64,000 nt of DNA from Qipengyuania oceanensis (GTDB taxonomy: Bacteria; Pseudomonadota; Alphaproteobacteria; Sphingomonadales; Sphingomonadaceae). Position numbers and translations under genes: made by a program. The notes beneath the pieces were generated by a model that worked only from the letters and a program-made list of their open reading frames with translations, made no database searches and was not told the DNA's origin. The stretch covers positions 1-64,000 of the forward strand of contig NZ_WTYN01000004.1 of assembly GCF_009827535.1 (NCBI RefSeq), read 5' to 3'. This document shows, in pieces, positions 8,784 through 18,135 of this stretch (position 1 is its first letter; the number at the start of each line of letters is the position of its first letter).

Positions 8784-8857
8784 CAAATCGCCGATGCCGA
8801 TTAAGCTTGTCCGAACGCGTGGCGCGCAAGCCATCGCAATTCGGGAGAGGAATTGAA

Positions 8858-11332
8858 ATGGGAAAATGTGGATCGAGGGCTTACTATCTGCTCGCCACAA
8901 CTGCTGTTCTGGCAATGGTCGGAACGCCGGCCCTTGCGCAGGACGCAAGCGCTGACGACTCGCAGGTCGACCGGCAGGAGGCTGCCCCGGCAGACCGGGC
9001 GGGTGGTCTGGAAGAGATCATCGTCACGGCGCGCCGTCGCGCCGAGACAGTCCAGTCGATTCCTGTATCCGTTCAGGCCATTAGCGCGGAACAGATCCAA
9101 CAGCGCGACCTGACCAGCTTGGAAAAGATCGCCGCAGCGACCCCGCAGTTTTCCATCGGCCGCTCCTCCAATGGCGCCGGTGCGCAACTCACCTTGCGGG
9201 GCATCGGTTCATCGGCAACTTCCATCGGGATCGAGCAATCGGTCGCCGTGGTCGTCGACGGAGTGTATTACGGACAGGGCCGGACCATTAACGAAGGCTT
9301 TTTCGACCTGGCGCGTGTCGAGATCCTGAAGGGCCCCCAATCGCTTTTCTATGGCAAGAATGCCACCGCCGGCGTGATCTCACTCACCACCGCCGATCCC
9401 GGCTCATTGCCCGAATACATGGCCCGCGTGGGCTACGAATTCGGTGCAGAGAATCTTTACGGCGAGGCCGTCGTCTCCCAACCGCTGACCGACAATCTCG
9501 GCGTCCGCGTTGCGGTGCGTGCATCGAAGATGTTCGGCGGCTACTATAAGAACGAGCAGGTACCGATCGATTACGGGACCCTCGATATCGCCACCGGCGA
9601 CTTCAATCCGCATGTCGCGGCGGCGGCGGCTGAAGACCAACCGCAGGAGCGCAACCTGATCGGCCGCGTGACCTTCAAGTACGAGCCGGATTCTCGTCTC
9701 ACTGCAACGCTCAAGGCTAGTGGCACGATCAACAAGACCGACGGTAACGGCTGGAACTATGTCGCGATCCGCTGTCCCAGCGGGTCGACTACGATCGCCC
9801 CCAGCTATCCGTGTGACGGCGGGTTCGTCCTCCACCAGAACGACATGCCCACCGATATTGCGGCCGTGTACCCCTATGCAAAACCCAATGGCGGCCTCTT
9901 CAACGACTACAAATCGTGGCAGGTTACCGGCAATCTCGAGTACGGGCTCGATAATGTCACGCTCACGTCGGTGACGAACTACAACAGGAACACCAACGAG
10001 TTCCTGTGCGACTGCGATTTCCTGAGCGGCGCAGTCTGGGCAACGGAGAACGCGGGCTACCGCGCCTTCAGCCAGGAATTGCGAGCGCTCACGAGCTTTG
10101 ACGGACCGGTCAACTTGCTGGTCGGTGCGCTCTATCAGGATACGCGGCGCGACTTTTTCCAAGCGGTCATGTTCGCCAATATCGAGGATTCCTCGGCCGC
10201 GCCCGAAGATCGGTATGTCGCCTACAACAAGTTGTCACAAACGGATGGCCGCACATGGTCCGCTTACGGCCAGGCGATCTGGGAAATCACTCCGACGCTC
10301 GAGGCGACTGCGGGCGTTCGGTACATTCACGAAACCAAGGACAGCTTCTTTACCCAACCTTACGTCAACGCGGCTCTGACGGGGATTTTCAGGCCCGAAG
10401 GCGCCGGGCCCAACGGCACGCTCTACGGCGATCAGACCTTCAACGATTGGTCGCCCGACATTACGCTGAGCTGGACGCCGAATGCCGACATCCTCGTCTA
10501 CGGCGCGTATAAGGCGGCCTACAAATCGGGCGGCTACTCGAACAGCGCGATCAATTCCTCGCTTGCACCAAATCCCAATGCCGATCTGCAATTCCAGCCG
10601 GAGAAGGGCAAGGGCTTCGAGGTTGGGATCAAATCCACAATCCTCGACAACCAATTGCGCGCGAATCTGACGCTTTACGACTACAAGTACACTGATCTGC
10701 AGATCGATTACTTCAACGCGCAGATCTTTGCCTACGTGACGTACAATGCGGGCCGCGCGCGAACGCGTGGGGCCGAACTCGAGCTCGAGTTTGCGCCACG
10801 TGCTGCTCCCGGGCTGACACTGTCGGGGACGCTCAACTACAACAAGGCCCGCTATTCGGACTTCATCGCGCCTTGCTATTCCGGCCAGTCGATCGCGCAG
10901 GGCTGTACGTCGATCGACGCCGATGGCGTCCCCCGCCAGGATCTCAACGGCGTCCCGACGGCGAATGCGCCCAAATGGACTGGCACGGCCGGCGTCTCCT
11001 ACGAAAGCGATATCGGGACGAATTTCCTCGTCGGCGGCAATCTCAACATGCGCTACAGCAGCTCGTATCTCGGCTCCAGCTTCGGCGACTATTATACGGA
11101 GCAGAATGCCTACGCCGTGATCGACGCGGGGCTTTACTTCGGCCCTGCCGACGAAAGTTGGCAGCTTGCGCTGATCGGCAAGAACCTGACCGACAAGTTC
11201 TATTTCATCGGCGGCGGAACGGCACCGCTCACCGGCTCGGGTACCGGCACGGCTGCCGCGGTTCCAGGCGATAACATCGGCTATGGTTCGGTGCCGCGGA
11301 CCGTGGCGGTCCAGGCAACGGTGCGCTTCTGA
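8858..11332 (+). CDS. TonB-dependent outer-membrane receptor
   Basis: An 824-residue precursor with a signal peptide ending near residue 28 (GTPALAQ), then a TonB-box-like stretch (EEIIVTARRRAETVQSIP), a plug domain (LRGIGSSATS; KGPQSLFYGKNATAGVI) and a C-terminal beta barrel ending in a terminal Phe (VAVQATVRF). It imports a substrate across the outer membrane with energy from TonB-ExbBD. GGAGAGG lies seven bases before the ATG at 8858; an earlier in-frame ATG at 8807 lacks this and would spoil the signal peptide. The oxygenase start is two bases after its stop, so the imported compound is probably the oxygenase substrate or a relative. Confidence 0.92.
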   Translation: MGKCGSRAYYLLATTAVLAMVGTPALAQDASADDSQVDRQEAAPADRAGGLEEIIVTARRRAETVQSIPVSVQAISAEQIQQRDLTSLEKIAAATPQFSIGRSSNGAGAQLTLRGIGSSATSIGIEQSVAVVVDGVYYGQGRTINEGFFDLARVEILKGPQSLFYGKNATAGVISLTTADPGSLPEYMARVGYEFGAENLYGEAVVSQPLTDNLGVRVAVRASKMFGGYYKNEQVPIDYGTLDIATGDFNPHVAAAAAEDQPQERNLIGRVTFKYEPDSRLTATLKASGTINKTDGNGWNYVAIRCPSGSTTIAPSYPCDGGFVLHQNDMPTDIAAVYPYAKPNGGLFNDYKSWQVTGNLEYGLDNVTLTSVTNYNRNTNEFLCDCDFLSGAVWATENAGYRAFSQELRALTSFDGPVNLLVGALYQDTRRDFFQAVMFANIEDSSAAPEDRYVAYNKLSQTDGRTWSAYGQAIWEITPTLEATAGVRYIHETKDSFFTQPYVNAALTGIFRPEGAGPNGTLYGDQTFNDWSPDITLSWTPNADILVYGAYKAAYKSGGYSNSAINSSLAPNPNADLQFQPEKGKGFEVGIKSTILDNQLRANLTLYDYKYTDLQIDYFNAQIFAYVTYNAGRARTRGAELELEFAPRAAPGLTLSGTLNYNKARYSDFIAPCYSGQSIAQGCTSIDADGVPRQDLNGVPTANAPKWTGTAGVSYESDIGTNFLVGGNLNMRYSSSYLGSSFGDYYTEQNAYAVIDAGLYFGPADESWQLALIGKNLTDKFYFIGGGTAPLTGSGTGTAAAVPGDNIGYGSVPRTVAVQATVRF

Positions 11333-11334
11333 CG

Positions 11335-12612
11335 ATGGACGCAATCGAGCACCAGCGTCGGAATCCGGGAGAGGATCGATGCCCCGGGCCAAGCACCCGG
11401 GACATCATCCTTGCTGACGGGTGCGAGGTCCCGGACGCGCTGGTGGCCGAAAGCTACGAATTTCTCGGCGATGGCGAGATTGCCTACGATCGCTACACCT
11501 CGACTGACGCGATGCAGCAGGAGATGGAGCGGCTCTGGCCAAAGGTATGGCAATGGGCCTGCCGGATCGAGCACGTCCAGGAACCGGGCGACTTCATCAC
11601 CTATGATATCGGTCGATATTCGGTGATCGTCACCCGGACCGAGGATGGCCGGATCAAGGCCTACCGCAATGCCTGTCTCCATCGCGGGACGCAGCTGAAA
11701 CCGCCGGCGTCGTCCGGCGCGGCAGACGATCTGCGCTGCCCGTTCCATGGTTGGACCTGGAACCTTGACGGGTCGTTGAAAAACATTCCTTGCCGGTGGG
11801 ATTTCCCGCATGTGAAGGACGAAGAATACAGCTTGCCAGAAGTGCGTGTCGACACGTGGGGCGGGTTCGTCTTCGTCAATCTCGATCCCGATTGCGCACC
11901 GCTGATCGATCACCTGGGCCCCTTGGCGGAGCATTTTTCCGACCGCTGGGACCTAACCGATCGCCGCATTCGCCTACACATCCAGAAAGAGCTGCCGACC
12001 AACTGGAAAGCCGCGCAGGAGGCGTTTCTCGAAGCCTACCACGTCTACGAAACTCATTCCCAGGCTCTGGCGACTGCGGGCGATGCCAACGCCCAGTATG
12101 ACGTATTCTGCGATACGGTGACGCGCTTCGTCCACACGATCGGAACTCAGAGCCCGCACTACGAAGGCGAGCAGACCGAGCAGGATATCCTCGATAAGAT
12201 GCGGCTGCCGGAACAGGCTAGCGTGCCGGAAGGCAAGTCGGCTCGCTCGGTGGCCGCCGACATCCTGCGCCGCCAGATTGGTGCGGCCAGCGGCGTCGAT
12301 CTTGCACGATATTCGGACAGCGAGATGCTCGATTCAATCGAGTATCATCTATTCCCCAACATGTGCCTGTTTCCGGGCGTTTCGCTGCCGATGATCTATC
12401 GCTTCCGTCCTGTCGGCGAAGACCCCGGGCGTACCGTTTTCGACCTCCTGTTTCTCGACATGGTCCCCGACGGTACGCCAATGGATTATCCGCCCGACCC
12501 AGTCGTGCTCGGCGTAGATGCCTCCTATGCCGATGCGCCGGGCATGGATCCGGGCCTGGGCGCGGTCTACGACCAAGACACTGGCAACCTCGCGCTGCCG
12601 TCGCGAAAATGA
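11335..12612 (+). CDS. Rieske-type ring-hydroxylating oxygenase alpha subunit, C-terminally truncated
   Basis: A 425-residue oxygenase large subunit. The Rieske [2Fe-2S] ligands are C114-x-H116 and C135-x2-H138. The mononuclear iron site is in EAYHVYETH, with H236 and H241. Such enzymes add oxygen to aromatic or other cyclic substrates using electrons from a reductase and ferredoxin, neither of which is encoded nearby. The protein breaks off after DQDTGNLALPSRK; relatives usually continue about 35-40 residues with a last helix ending in a YQE...H region. The stop overlaps the ATG of the next, N-terminally truncated gene, so the end is probably a deletion scar. Activity without the last helix is uncertain. 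Confidence 0.82.
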   Translation: MDAIEHQRRNPGEDRCPGPSTRDIILADGCEVPDALVAESYEFLGDGEIAYDRYTSTDAMQQEMERLWPKVWQWACRIEHVQEPGDFITYDIGRYSVIVTRTEDGRIKAYRNACLHRGTQLKPPASSGAADDLRCPFHGWTWNLDGSLKNIPCRWDFPHVKDEEYSLPEVRVDTWGGFVFVNLDPDCAPLIDHLGPLAEHFSDRWDLTDRRIRLHIQKELPTNWKAAQEAFLEAYHVYETHSQALATAGDANAQYDVFCDTVTRFVHTIGTQSPHYEGEQTEQDILDKMRLPEQASVPEGKSARSVAADILRRQIGAASGVDLARYSDSEMLDSIEYHLFPNMCLFPGVSLPMIYRFRPVGEDPGRTVFDLLFLDMVPDGTPMDYPPDPVVLGVDASYADAPGMDPGLGAVYDQDTGNLALPSRK

Positions 12613-14030
12613 AGGGAACCTACCTGCCGATCACGATCGACGGCACGGAGCCGCCGCTCGGTTTCAGGCAAGTGCAGGTTCTCCCGCTGGCCGGGTGGGA
12701 CGGCGTCCAGCAAGCGAGCGAGTTCAAGGCCCTCGTGCGGGCGATCCGGGCGCGGCTCGGCCACAGCTCGGTCCCCAAGCGTGTCGCGCCTTCGCCCGAC
12801 CAGCCGCAAACGGTATCCGCAAGGGCAATTGCCGATCATCTCGACCGACCGTCGATCGCGGTCCTTCCGTTCCGGCATCCGCCGAACGACGAAGACCAGG
12901 CCTATTTCGCTGAGGGCATGGCGGACGACATCATCGCCGGCCTGTCGCGATCGCGCCTGCTGCGCGTCACCTCGCGCCAGTCATCGCTGTCCTACGATGC
13001 CGAGTCGGCGAGCACGGCGCAGGCCTGTAGCGACCTGTCGGTCCGTTATCTCGTGCGCGGACAGATCCGGCGCATGGGAGACAAGGTGCGGGTCCGCATC
13101 GATCTCATCGACGGCGATACCGACGAAATCGTCTGGACCGGCCACCAGGACCGGCCGGTCGACGAGGTATTCGAACTGCAGGACGAGATCACGCAAGGGA
13201 TCGTCTGCACGATCGAGCCGGCCTTGCTCGGGCGCGAACAGGAACTGGCTGCGCGCCATCCGCAGGACGTCAAGCACTGGGACCTGTTCATCAGGGGGCG
13301 CCACCACTACTGGCGGTCGACCTACGAGGATTTCCGCAAGGCCGACGAACTGCTGCTGGCGGCGCTGGAACAGGATCCCGATCACGCCCCGACACTGGTG
13401 CTGCTGGCTCTGTCGAAACTCGGCAACATCTGGGGCGGCAAGACCAAGAACTTCGACAAGACCATCGGCGAGGCATTCGATTATGCCTCCCGGGCAGTCG
13501 CCGCCGATCCGCGCGATTCGGCCTCGCACCAGGCGCTGGGTGTCGTCCTTACGCTGACCGGGCAATTCGAACAGGCCACCGCGGAGCAGCGCCGTGCGCT
13601 CGATCTCAATCCCAGCAACGCGCCTGCGCTGGGCGAGCTGGGTCGACTGCTCGCCTTTCGCGGCGATCCGGAGGAGGCCATCGTGCTTTCCTCCGAGGCA
13701 TTGCGGCGCAGCCCGACCGATCCGCACGACTGGCTGTGGCTGCGCGCCATGTCGACGGCGGCGCTGCGGGCAGGCCGCCCGGTCGAGGCGCTGCGGCACG
13801 CGCATGACGCGCTATCCCGTCGGCCGGACTTCTTCTTCCTGCATTTCCAGGTGGCCGTGTGCAGTCAGCTGCTCGGCGAGACCGAGGCGGCGCGATTGGC
13901 CTGCGAGCGGGGCGTGGCGCTCAACGAGAACTATTCGCTCAAGGCGCTTCGTCTCGGATATCCCTACGCCAACGAAGAAGATCTGGACACATTCGTGAAC
14001 GCGCTGCGCGCATCGGGCTGGCAGGGGTAG
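12609..14030 (+). CDS. TolB-like/TPR protein with decapitated TIR domain
   Basis: A 473-residue protein. Residues 1-50 (GTYLPITIDGTEPPLGFRQ, then LAGWDG) match only the last strand and helix of a TIR domain as found in the well-known TIR-TolB-TPR proteins. A TolB/FlgO-like nucleotide-associated domain follows at about 75-215 (SIAVLPFRHPP; YFAEGMADDIIAGLSR; YLVRGQIRRMGDKVRV), then about six TPR units to the end. The first two-thirds of the TIR domain, including any catalytic glutamate, is absent. The frame is open upstream inside the oxygenase gene but is not TIR-like there. Genome annotation often calls such proteins adenylate cyclase; no cyclase domain is present. Confidence 0.7.
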   Translation: MKGTYLPITIDGTEPPLGFRQVQVLPLAGWDGVQQASEFKALVRAIRARLGHSSVPKRVAPSPDQPQTVSARAIADHLDRPSIAVLPFRHPPNDEDQAYFAEGMADDIIAGLSRSRLLRVTSRQSSLSYDAESASTAQACSDLSVRYLVRGQIRRMGDKVRVRIDLIDGDTDEIVWTGHQDRPVDEVFELQDEITQGIVCTIEPALLGREQELAARHPQDVKHWDLFIRGRHHYWRSTYEDFRKADELLLAALEQDPDHAPTLVLLALSKLGNIWGGKTKNFDKTIGEAFDYASRAVAADPRDSASHQALGVVLTLTGQFEQATAEQRRALDLNPSNAPALGELGRLLAFRGDPEEAIVLSSEALRRSPTDPHDWLWLRAMSTAALRAGRPVEALRHAHDALSRRPDFFFLHFQVAVCSQLLGETEAARLACERGVALNENYSLKALRLGYPYANEEDLDTFVNALRASGWQG

Positions 14031-14059
14031 CGCTTACAACAACAAGAGGGGGGGATATT

Positions 14060-16180
14060 ATGGATCAAGGCACGACGAGCAGGAAGGTGGCGATCCTCGG
14101 CGGGGGGATGGCTGCACTGGCGACCGCTTACGAGCTGAGCGCGCAGGACGACCTCGACATAACGATCCATACCCTCGGTTGGCGGCTTGGCGGCAAATGC
14201 GCATCCTCCCGCGGTCCGGATGACCGGATCGAGGAGCACGGCATCCACGGGTTCCTCGGCTCCTACTACAATGCCTGCCCGATGCTGGCGGACGTTTACG
14301 CCGAACTCGCTCGCCCGGCGGGCTCGCCGCTGGCGACGTTCGACGAGGCGATGGTCGGCATGGATGCGCTGCAGATGTACATGTACAAGAACGGCGTACC
14401 GCAACCGTTCTACGCGCGTTTCCCGCCGAACACCGACTTTCCCGATCCGGCCAAGCCGCTCGCCATCATCGGCGTCGAGGAACTGGTGCAACGCGTCATC
14501 GCCTTCTTCGAACGCGCGCACTCAATGGCAAGGCCACACCCGCACACGACCTTTCTGCGCCGTTTGTTCGACCGCGCGCTAGCAGCGCTGGAAGACGAGA
14601 TGATCCGCGAGATCGGCGCAGTCTCGAAAGCGATCCTGCCCATCCTCGACGAGGGGCACAAGCTCGTGAACGAGGTGCTCAAGCCGCTGGTGGAAGGCAA
14701 CGAGCTGTCGCTCGAGATCTTCACCATCCTCGACTGGGGCTTCGCCATCCTCCGCGGCGCTCTGGCCGACGACGTGGTCGAAAACGGCTTCGACGCGCTC
14801 GACGAGTTCATCTGGTCCGACTGGCTGGCGAAGAATGGCGCGGACCCGATCACGATCGCCTCGCCGATGGCGGTCAACACGATCAATCTCGCCTACCAGT
14901 ATCCCCACGGGAACACGAAAGAGAAGGCGACCATGGGGGCGGGCGCCTACCTGCACTGGTCGCTGCGCGGCCTCGCCTTCTGTGGCCACGCGATCTACGC
15001 CTTTGCCGCCGGGACGGGCGAGACCGTGATTGCGCCGTTCTACGAAGTCCTGCTCGCGCGCGGCGTGAAGTTCGAATTCTTCTCCAAGGTGACCGCGCTC
15101 AATCTCGATAGCGACGGCACCAGCATCGCCTCGGTCGACATCGATCTGCAGGCGACGCTGAAGCCCGGGATCGATGCCTATTCGCCGCTCATGGATCCTG
15201 CGCCGCAAGGCCTCCCGTCCTGGCCCGGGGAGCCGAACTACGAGCAGCTGAGCGAAGGCGAGGCGATGAAGGCGGCAAAGGTCGACCTGGAATCGTGGTG
15301 GACGCCGTGGCAGTCGGTCGGGAAGAAGACCCTGACCGCGGGGGAAGATTACGACGAACTGGTCTTCGCCCTGTCGATCGGCGCGGCTCCTTACGTGTGC
15401 CAGCAGCTGATCGCCAAGTCAGACGCCTGGTCGAAGATGGTCGAGGCTTTGCCCGCAGTCCAGACCCAGGCGTTCCAGATATGGCTGTCAGATTCTATGT
15501 TCGATCTCGGCTGGCCGACTCCGCTCAAGGGCCACGATACAGCGCTGGCCGATACCTACATTCCCCCGTTCTCCGGCCATTGCGAGATGCGCCACCTGAT
15601 CAAGTGGGAGGGCTGGCCGAGCGACAACAAGCCCCAATCGCTATGGTATTTCTGTGACGAGATGGCGGAAACCGGCTGCCCGCCGTCGTTCACCGACCAC
15701 GACTATCCGGCACGCATGGCCGCAAAGGTCGCTCAGAATTCGGTCGATTATCTGAACCGTGCGATCGGTCCGATGATGCCGAAGGCGATCAATCGCAATT
15801 CCGGCGGAAGCGGTCCGCCCGAAGCGCTCGATTACTCGCTGTTGGTCGATACCAGGCCCGAGCCGGGCGTCGGCGTGGAACGCTTCGCCAGCCAGTTCTG
15901 GCGCGCCAACATCGATCCGACCGAGCGGTATGTGCCGACCCCTGCGGGCAGCACGAAATACCGGCTGGCACCGTGGGAAAGCGGCTTCTCCAACCTCACG
16001 ATCGCGGGTGACTGGGTCTATACCGGTCTCAATGTGGGAAGCGTCGAATGCGCTGTGATGAGCGGGCGTCTCGCCTCGCATGCATTGACTACGCAGCCGC
16101 CGCTCGACCAGATTTGGGGCTATTCGGTCAACGGCCGGGCATCGCCGCATGATTCTCCGTCGGATCGGCGCGGGGCCTGA
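14060..16180 (+). CDS. FAD/NAD(P)-binding amine-oxidase-like oxidoreductase
   Basis: A 706-residue flavoprotein. The N-terminus has the dinucleotide-binding motif AILGGGMAALATAYEL (about residues 10-25) and WRLGGKCASSRG, as in phytoene desaturase and amine oxidase relatives. Near the C-terminus, NLTIAGDWVYTGLNVGSVECAVMSGRLAS matches the second FAD contact of that superfamily. The substrate is unknown; desaturation or oxidation of a hydrophobic molecule is likely. AGAGGGGGGG lies just before the ATG at 14060. It follows the TPR gene by 29 bp, and the acyl-CoA synthetase comes next, placing it in the catabolic island. Confidence 0.85.
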   Translation: MDQGTTSRKVAILGGGMAALATAYELSAQDDLDITIHTLGWRLGGKCASSRGPDDRIEEHGIHGFLGSYYNACPMLADVYAELARPAGSPLATFDEAMVGMDALQMYMYKNGVPQPFYARFPPNTDFPDPAKPLAIIGVEELVQRVIAFFERAHSMARPHPHTTFLRRLFDRALAALEDEMIREIGAVSKAILPILDEGHKLVNEVLKPLVEGNELSLEIFTILDWGFAILRGALADDVVENGFDALDEFIWSDWLAKNGADPITIASPMAVNTINLAYQYPHGNTKEKATMGAGAYLHWSLRGLAFCGHAIYAFAAGTGETVIAPFYEVLLARGVKFEFFSKVTALNLDSDGTSIASVDIDLQATLKPGIDAYSPLMDPAPQGLPSWPGEPNYEQLSEGEAMKAAKVDLESWWTPWQSVGKKTLTAGEDYDELVFALSIGAAPYVCQQLIAKSDAWSKMVEALPAVQTQAFQIWLSDSMFDLGWPTPLKGHDTALADTYIPPFSGHCEMRHLIKWEGWPSDNKPQSLWYFCDEMAETGCPPSFTDHDYPARMAAKVAQNSVDYLNRAIGPMMPKAINRNSGGSGPPEALDYSLLVDTRPEPGVGVERFASQFWRANIDPTERYVPTPAGSTKYRLAPWESGFSNLTIAGDWVYTGLNVGSVECAVMSGRLASHALTTQPPLDQIWGYSVNGRASPHDSPSDRRGA

Positions 16181-16298
16181 GGAGGTTCCGGCATACCAAT
16201 CGTTTGAATTGTCTTCGCGGCGCTTGCAATCCCGCTGCACTTCGACCTAATCTTGCCCGTACTCCGGAATCGAAAGCGATCCGGTGAAGGGAGAGAAG

Positions 16299-16343
16299 AT
16301 GGCTCTACGTTTGGCTACCCGACCGGCTTGGGTGGGCGCTTGA
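16299..16343 (+). CDS. 14-codon leader ORF before the acyl-CoA synthetase
   Basis: ATG GCT CTA ... GCT TGA encodes MALRLATRPAWVGA and is preceded by the strong site AAGGGAGAG five bases upstream. Its stop ends two bases before the synthetase ATG at 16346, which itself has only a weak ribosome binding site. That layout is typical of translational coupling or a leader-peptide control. Too short for any homology call. Confidence 0.5.
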   Translation: MALRLATRPAWVGA

Positions 16344-16345
16344 AG

Positions 16346-18118
16346 ATGGCGACGCAGGAAAAGAATCTGGCGACTGCGATCGGATGGGTTCCGCCGCCGG
16401 GCTGGCCCGCGCTCAGCCGTGCCGAATGCGCAGAGAAGCTTACCGCTCCCGGAATGCGCTTTGAGATGGAGACGATCGACATCGACGGGGTTCAGACCCG
16501 CGTGTGGAAGAACGCGCCGTCGAGCCTGCGCGAGATCGCCCTTGCCGGGCGCAGTCACGGCGATCGCCTGTTCACCATCTACGAAGACGAGCGGGTGACC
16601 TACGATGCCTGGTTTCGCGCCGTCGCCCGTTTGGCGGTTGAGTTCCAGGCGCGCGGCATCGCCAAGGGAGACAGGGTTGCCATCGCCATGCGCAACCTGC
16701 CCGAATGGCCCGTCGCCTTTTTCGCAGCGACCACGATCGGAGCGATCTGCGTCCCGCTCAATGCCTGGTGGACCGGGCCCGAGCTTGCCTACGGGCTCGC
16801 CAATTCGGGTACGAGGCTGCTGGTCTGCGACGAAGAGCGCTGGGACCGCATCGCCGAGCACAAGGCGGACATTCCTTCGCTCGAAACCGTCTTCGTGGCG
16901 CGCGCCGCGGGTTCGCTCGAAGGGGCCGAAACACTCGAGAGCGTGATCGGTACGCCGCCGGAATATGCCGGATTGCCGGACGCCGAATTGCCGGACGTTT
17001 CCATCGCGCCGGACGACGAGGCGACGATCTTCTACACCAGCGGGACCACCGGCAAGCCCAAGGGCGCGCTCGGCACCCACCGCAACCTGTGCACCAATCC
17101 GCTCTCCAGCGCCTATGGCGCGGCAACCGCTGCCCTGCGGCGCGGGGAAGTGCCACCTGCACCCGTGCAGAAGGTCGGCCTCACCGTCATTCCGTTGTTC
17201 CACGTGACCGCCTGTTCGGCCGGGCTGATGGGGTCGATCCTCGCCGGCAACACGATGATTTTCATGTACCGGTGGGACCCGGTCGAAGCCTTCGGGATCA
17301 TCGAACGCGAGAAGGTCAATTCGACCGGCGGCGTGCCGACGATTGCCTGGCAGCTGATCGAACATCCCGAGCGAAAGAACTACGATCTCTCCAGTCTCGA
17401 GGCGATCGCCTATGGCGGCGCGCCCTCGGCCCCGGAACTCGTGCGCAAGATCCGCGAGGTTTTCGGTGCGCTCCCCGGCAACGGCTGGGGCATGACGGAG
17501 ACCATGGCCACGGTGACGAGCCATTCTTCCGAAGACTACCTCAACCGGCCGGACAGCTGCGGCCCCCCGGTGCCGGTCGCGGATATCAGGATCATGAGCG
17601 AGGATGGCTCTCGCGAGTTGCCCACTGGCGAAATCGGCGAGCTGTGGGCGCGTGGGCCGATGGTGGTGAAGGGCTACTGGAACAATCCGGACGCCACCGC
17701 GGAAACATTCATCGACGGCTGGGTACGGACCGGTGACCTTGCTCGCGTGGACGAGGAAGGTTTCTGCTACATCGCGGACCGGGCGAAGGACATGATCATT
17801 CGCGGCGGGGAGAACATCTATTCCTCCGAAGTCGAGAACGTGCTTTACGATCACCCGGCGGTGACGGATGCCGCGCTGATCGGCCTGCCGCACCAGCAAC
17901 TCGGCGAAGAGCCGGCCGCGGTCGTCCATCTCGCTCCGGGAATGACGGCGACCGAGGAGGAATTGCAGGCGTTCGTCGCTGCCAGGCTTGCCAAGTTCAA
18001 GGTGCCGGTCAAGATTGTCTTCGTGGAGGACACCTTGCCGCGCAATGCGAATGGCAAGATACTGAAAAAAGATCTCTCATCCCTGTTCGCCAGGGAAACG
18101 GAGAGCGGCGCGACCTAG
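16346..18118 (+). CDS. AMP-dependent acyl-CoA synthetase/ligase
   Basis: A 590-residue ANL-superfamily enzyme, which adenylates a carboxylic acid with ATP and transfers it to CoA. The AMP-binding loop YTSGTTGKPKG is intact, as are GWGMTE (A5), the TGD motif in VRTGDLARVDEEGF, the hinge DRAKDMIIRGGENI and the C-terminal catalytic Lys in NGKILKKDL. Medium- or long-chain fatty acids or ring-cleavage acids are possible substrates. An in-frame ATG at 16253 exists, but the conserved N-terminus begins at 16346, right behind the 14-codon leader ORF. It lies between the FAD oxidoreductase and a TetR regulator 17 bp downstream. Confidence 0.9.
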   Translation: MATQEKNLATAIGWVPPPGWPALSRAECAEKLTAPGMRFEMETIDIDGVQTRVWKNAPSSLREIALAGRSHGDRLFTIYEDERVTYDAWFRAVARLAVEFQARGIAKGDRVAIAMRNLPEWPVAFFAATTIGAICVPLNAWWTGPELAYGLANSGTRLLVCDEERWDRIAEHKADIPSLETVFVARAAGSLEGAETLESVIGTPPEYAGLPDAELPDVSIAPDDEATIFYTSGTTGKPKGALGTHRNLCTNPLSSAYGAATAALRRGEVPPAPVQKVGLTVIPLFHVTACSAGLMGSILAGNTMIFMYRWDPVEAFGIIEREKVNSTGGVPTIAWQLIEHPERKNYDLSSLEAIAYGGAPSAPELVRKIREVFGALPGNGWGMTETMATVTSHSSEDYLNRPDSCGPPVPVADIRIMSEDGSRELPTGEIGELWARGPMVVKGYWNNPDATAETFIDGWVRTGDLARVDEEGFCYIADRAKDMIIRGGENIYSSEVENVLYDHPAVTDAALIGLPHQQLGEEPAAVVHLAPGMTATEEELQAFVAARLAKFKVPVKIVFVEDTLPRNANGKILKKDLSSLFARETESGAT

Positions 18119-18135
18119 GAAACCGGGTCGACGGC

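Larger units (their letters stand above)
7718..8857. other. 1.1-kb region without a clear gene
   Basis: Apart from one possible small minus-strand ORF (7838-8044), I see no supported CDS. Minus-strand frames around 8050-8400 look weakly coding but are interrupted, which suggests a decayed gene. The stretch contains a 16-bp palindrome (7839-7854), a minus-strand terminator with no matching gene (8510-8540) and a nested inverted repeat (8736-8783) before the TonB receptor. Confidence 0.5.

Noticed and set aside
12609-14030. Adenylate cyclase, the usual automatic name for TolB/TPR proteins
   Set aside because: No class III cyclase catalytic domain is present; only TolB-like and TPR regions with a TIR remnant.
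16247-17929. Long 560-codon minus-strand frame
   Set aside because: It is antisense to the acyl-CoA synthetase, which shows every ANL motif; long open antisense frames are expected in GC-rich codons.
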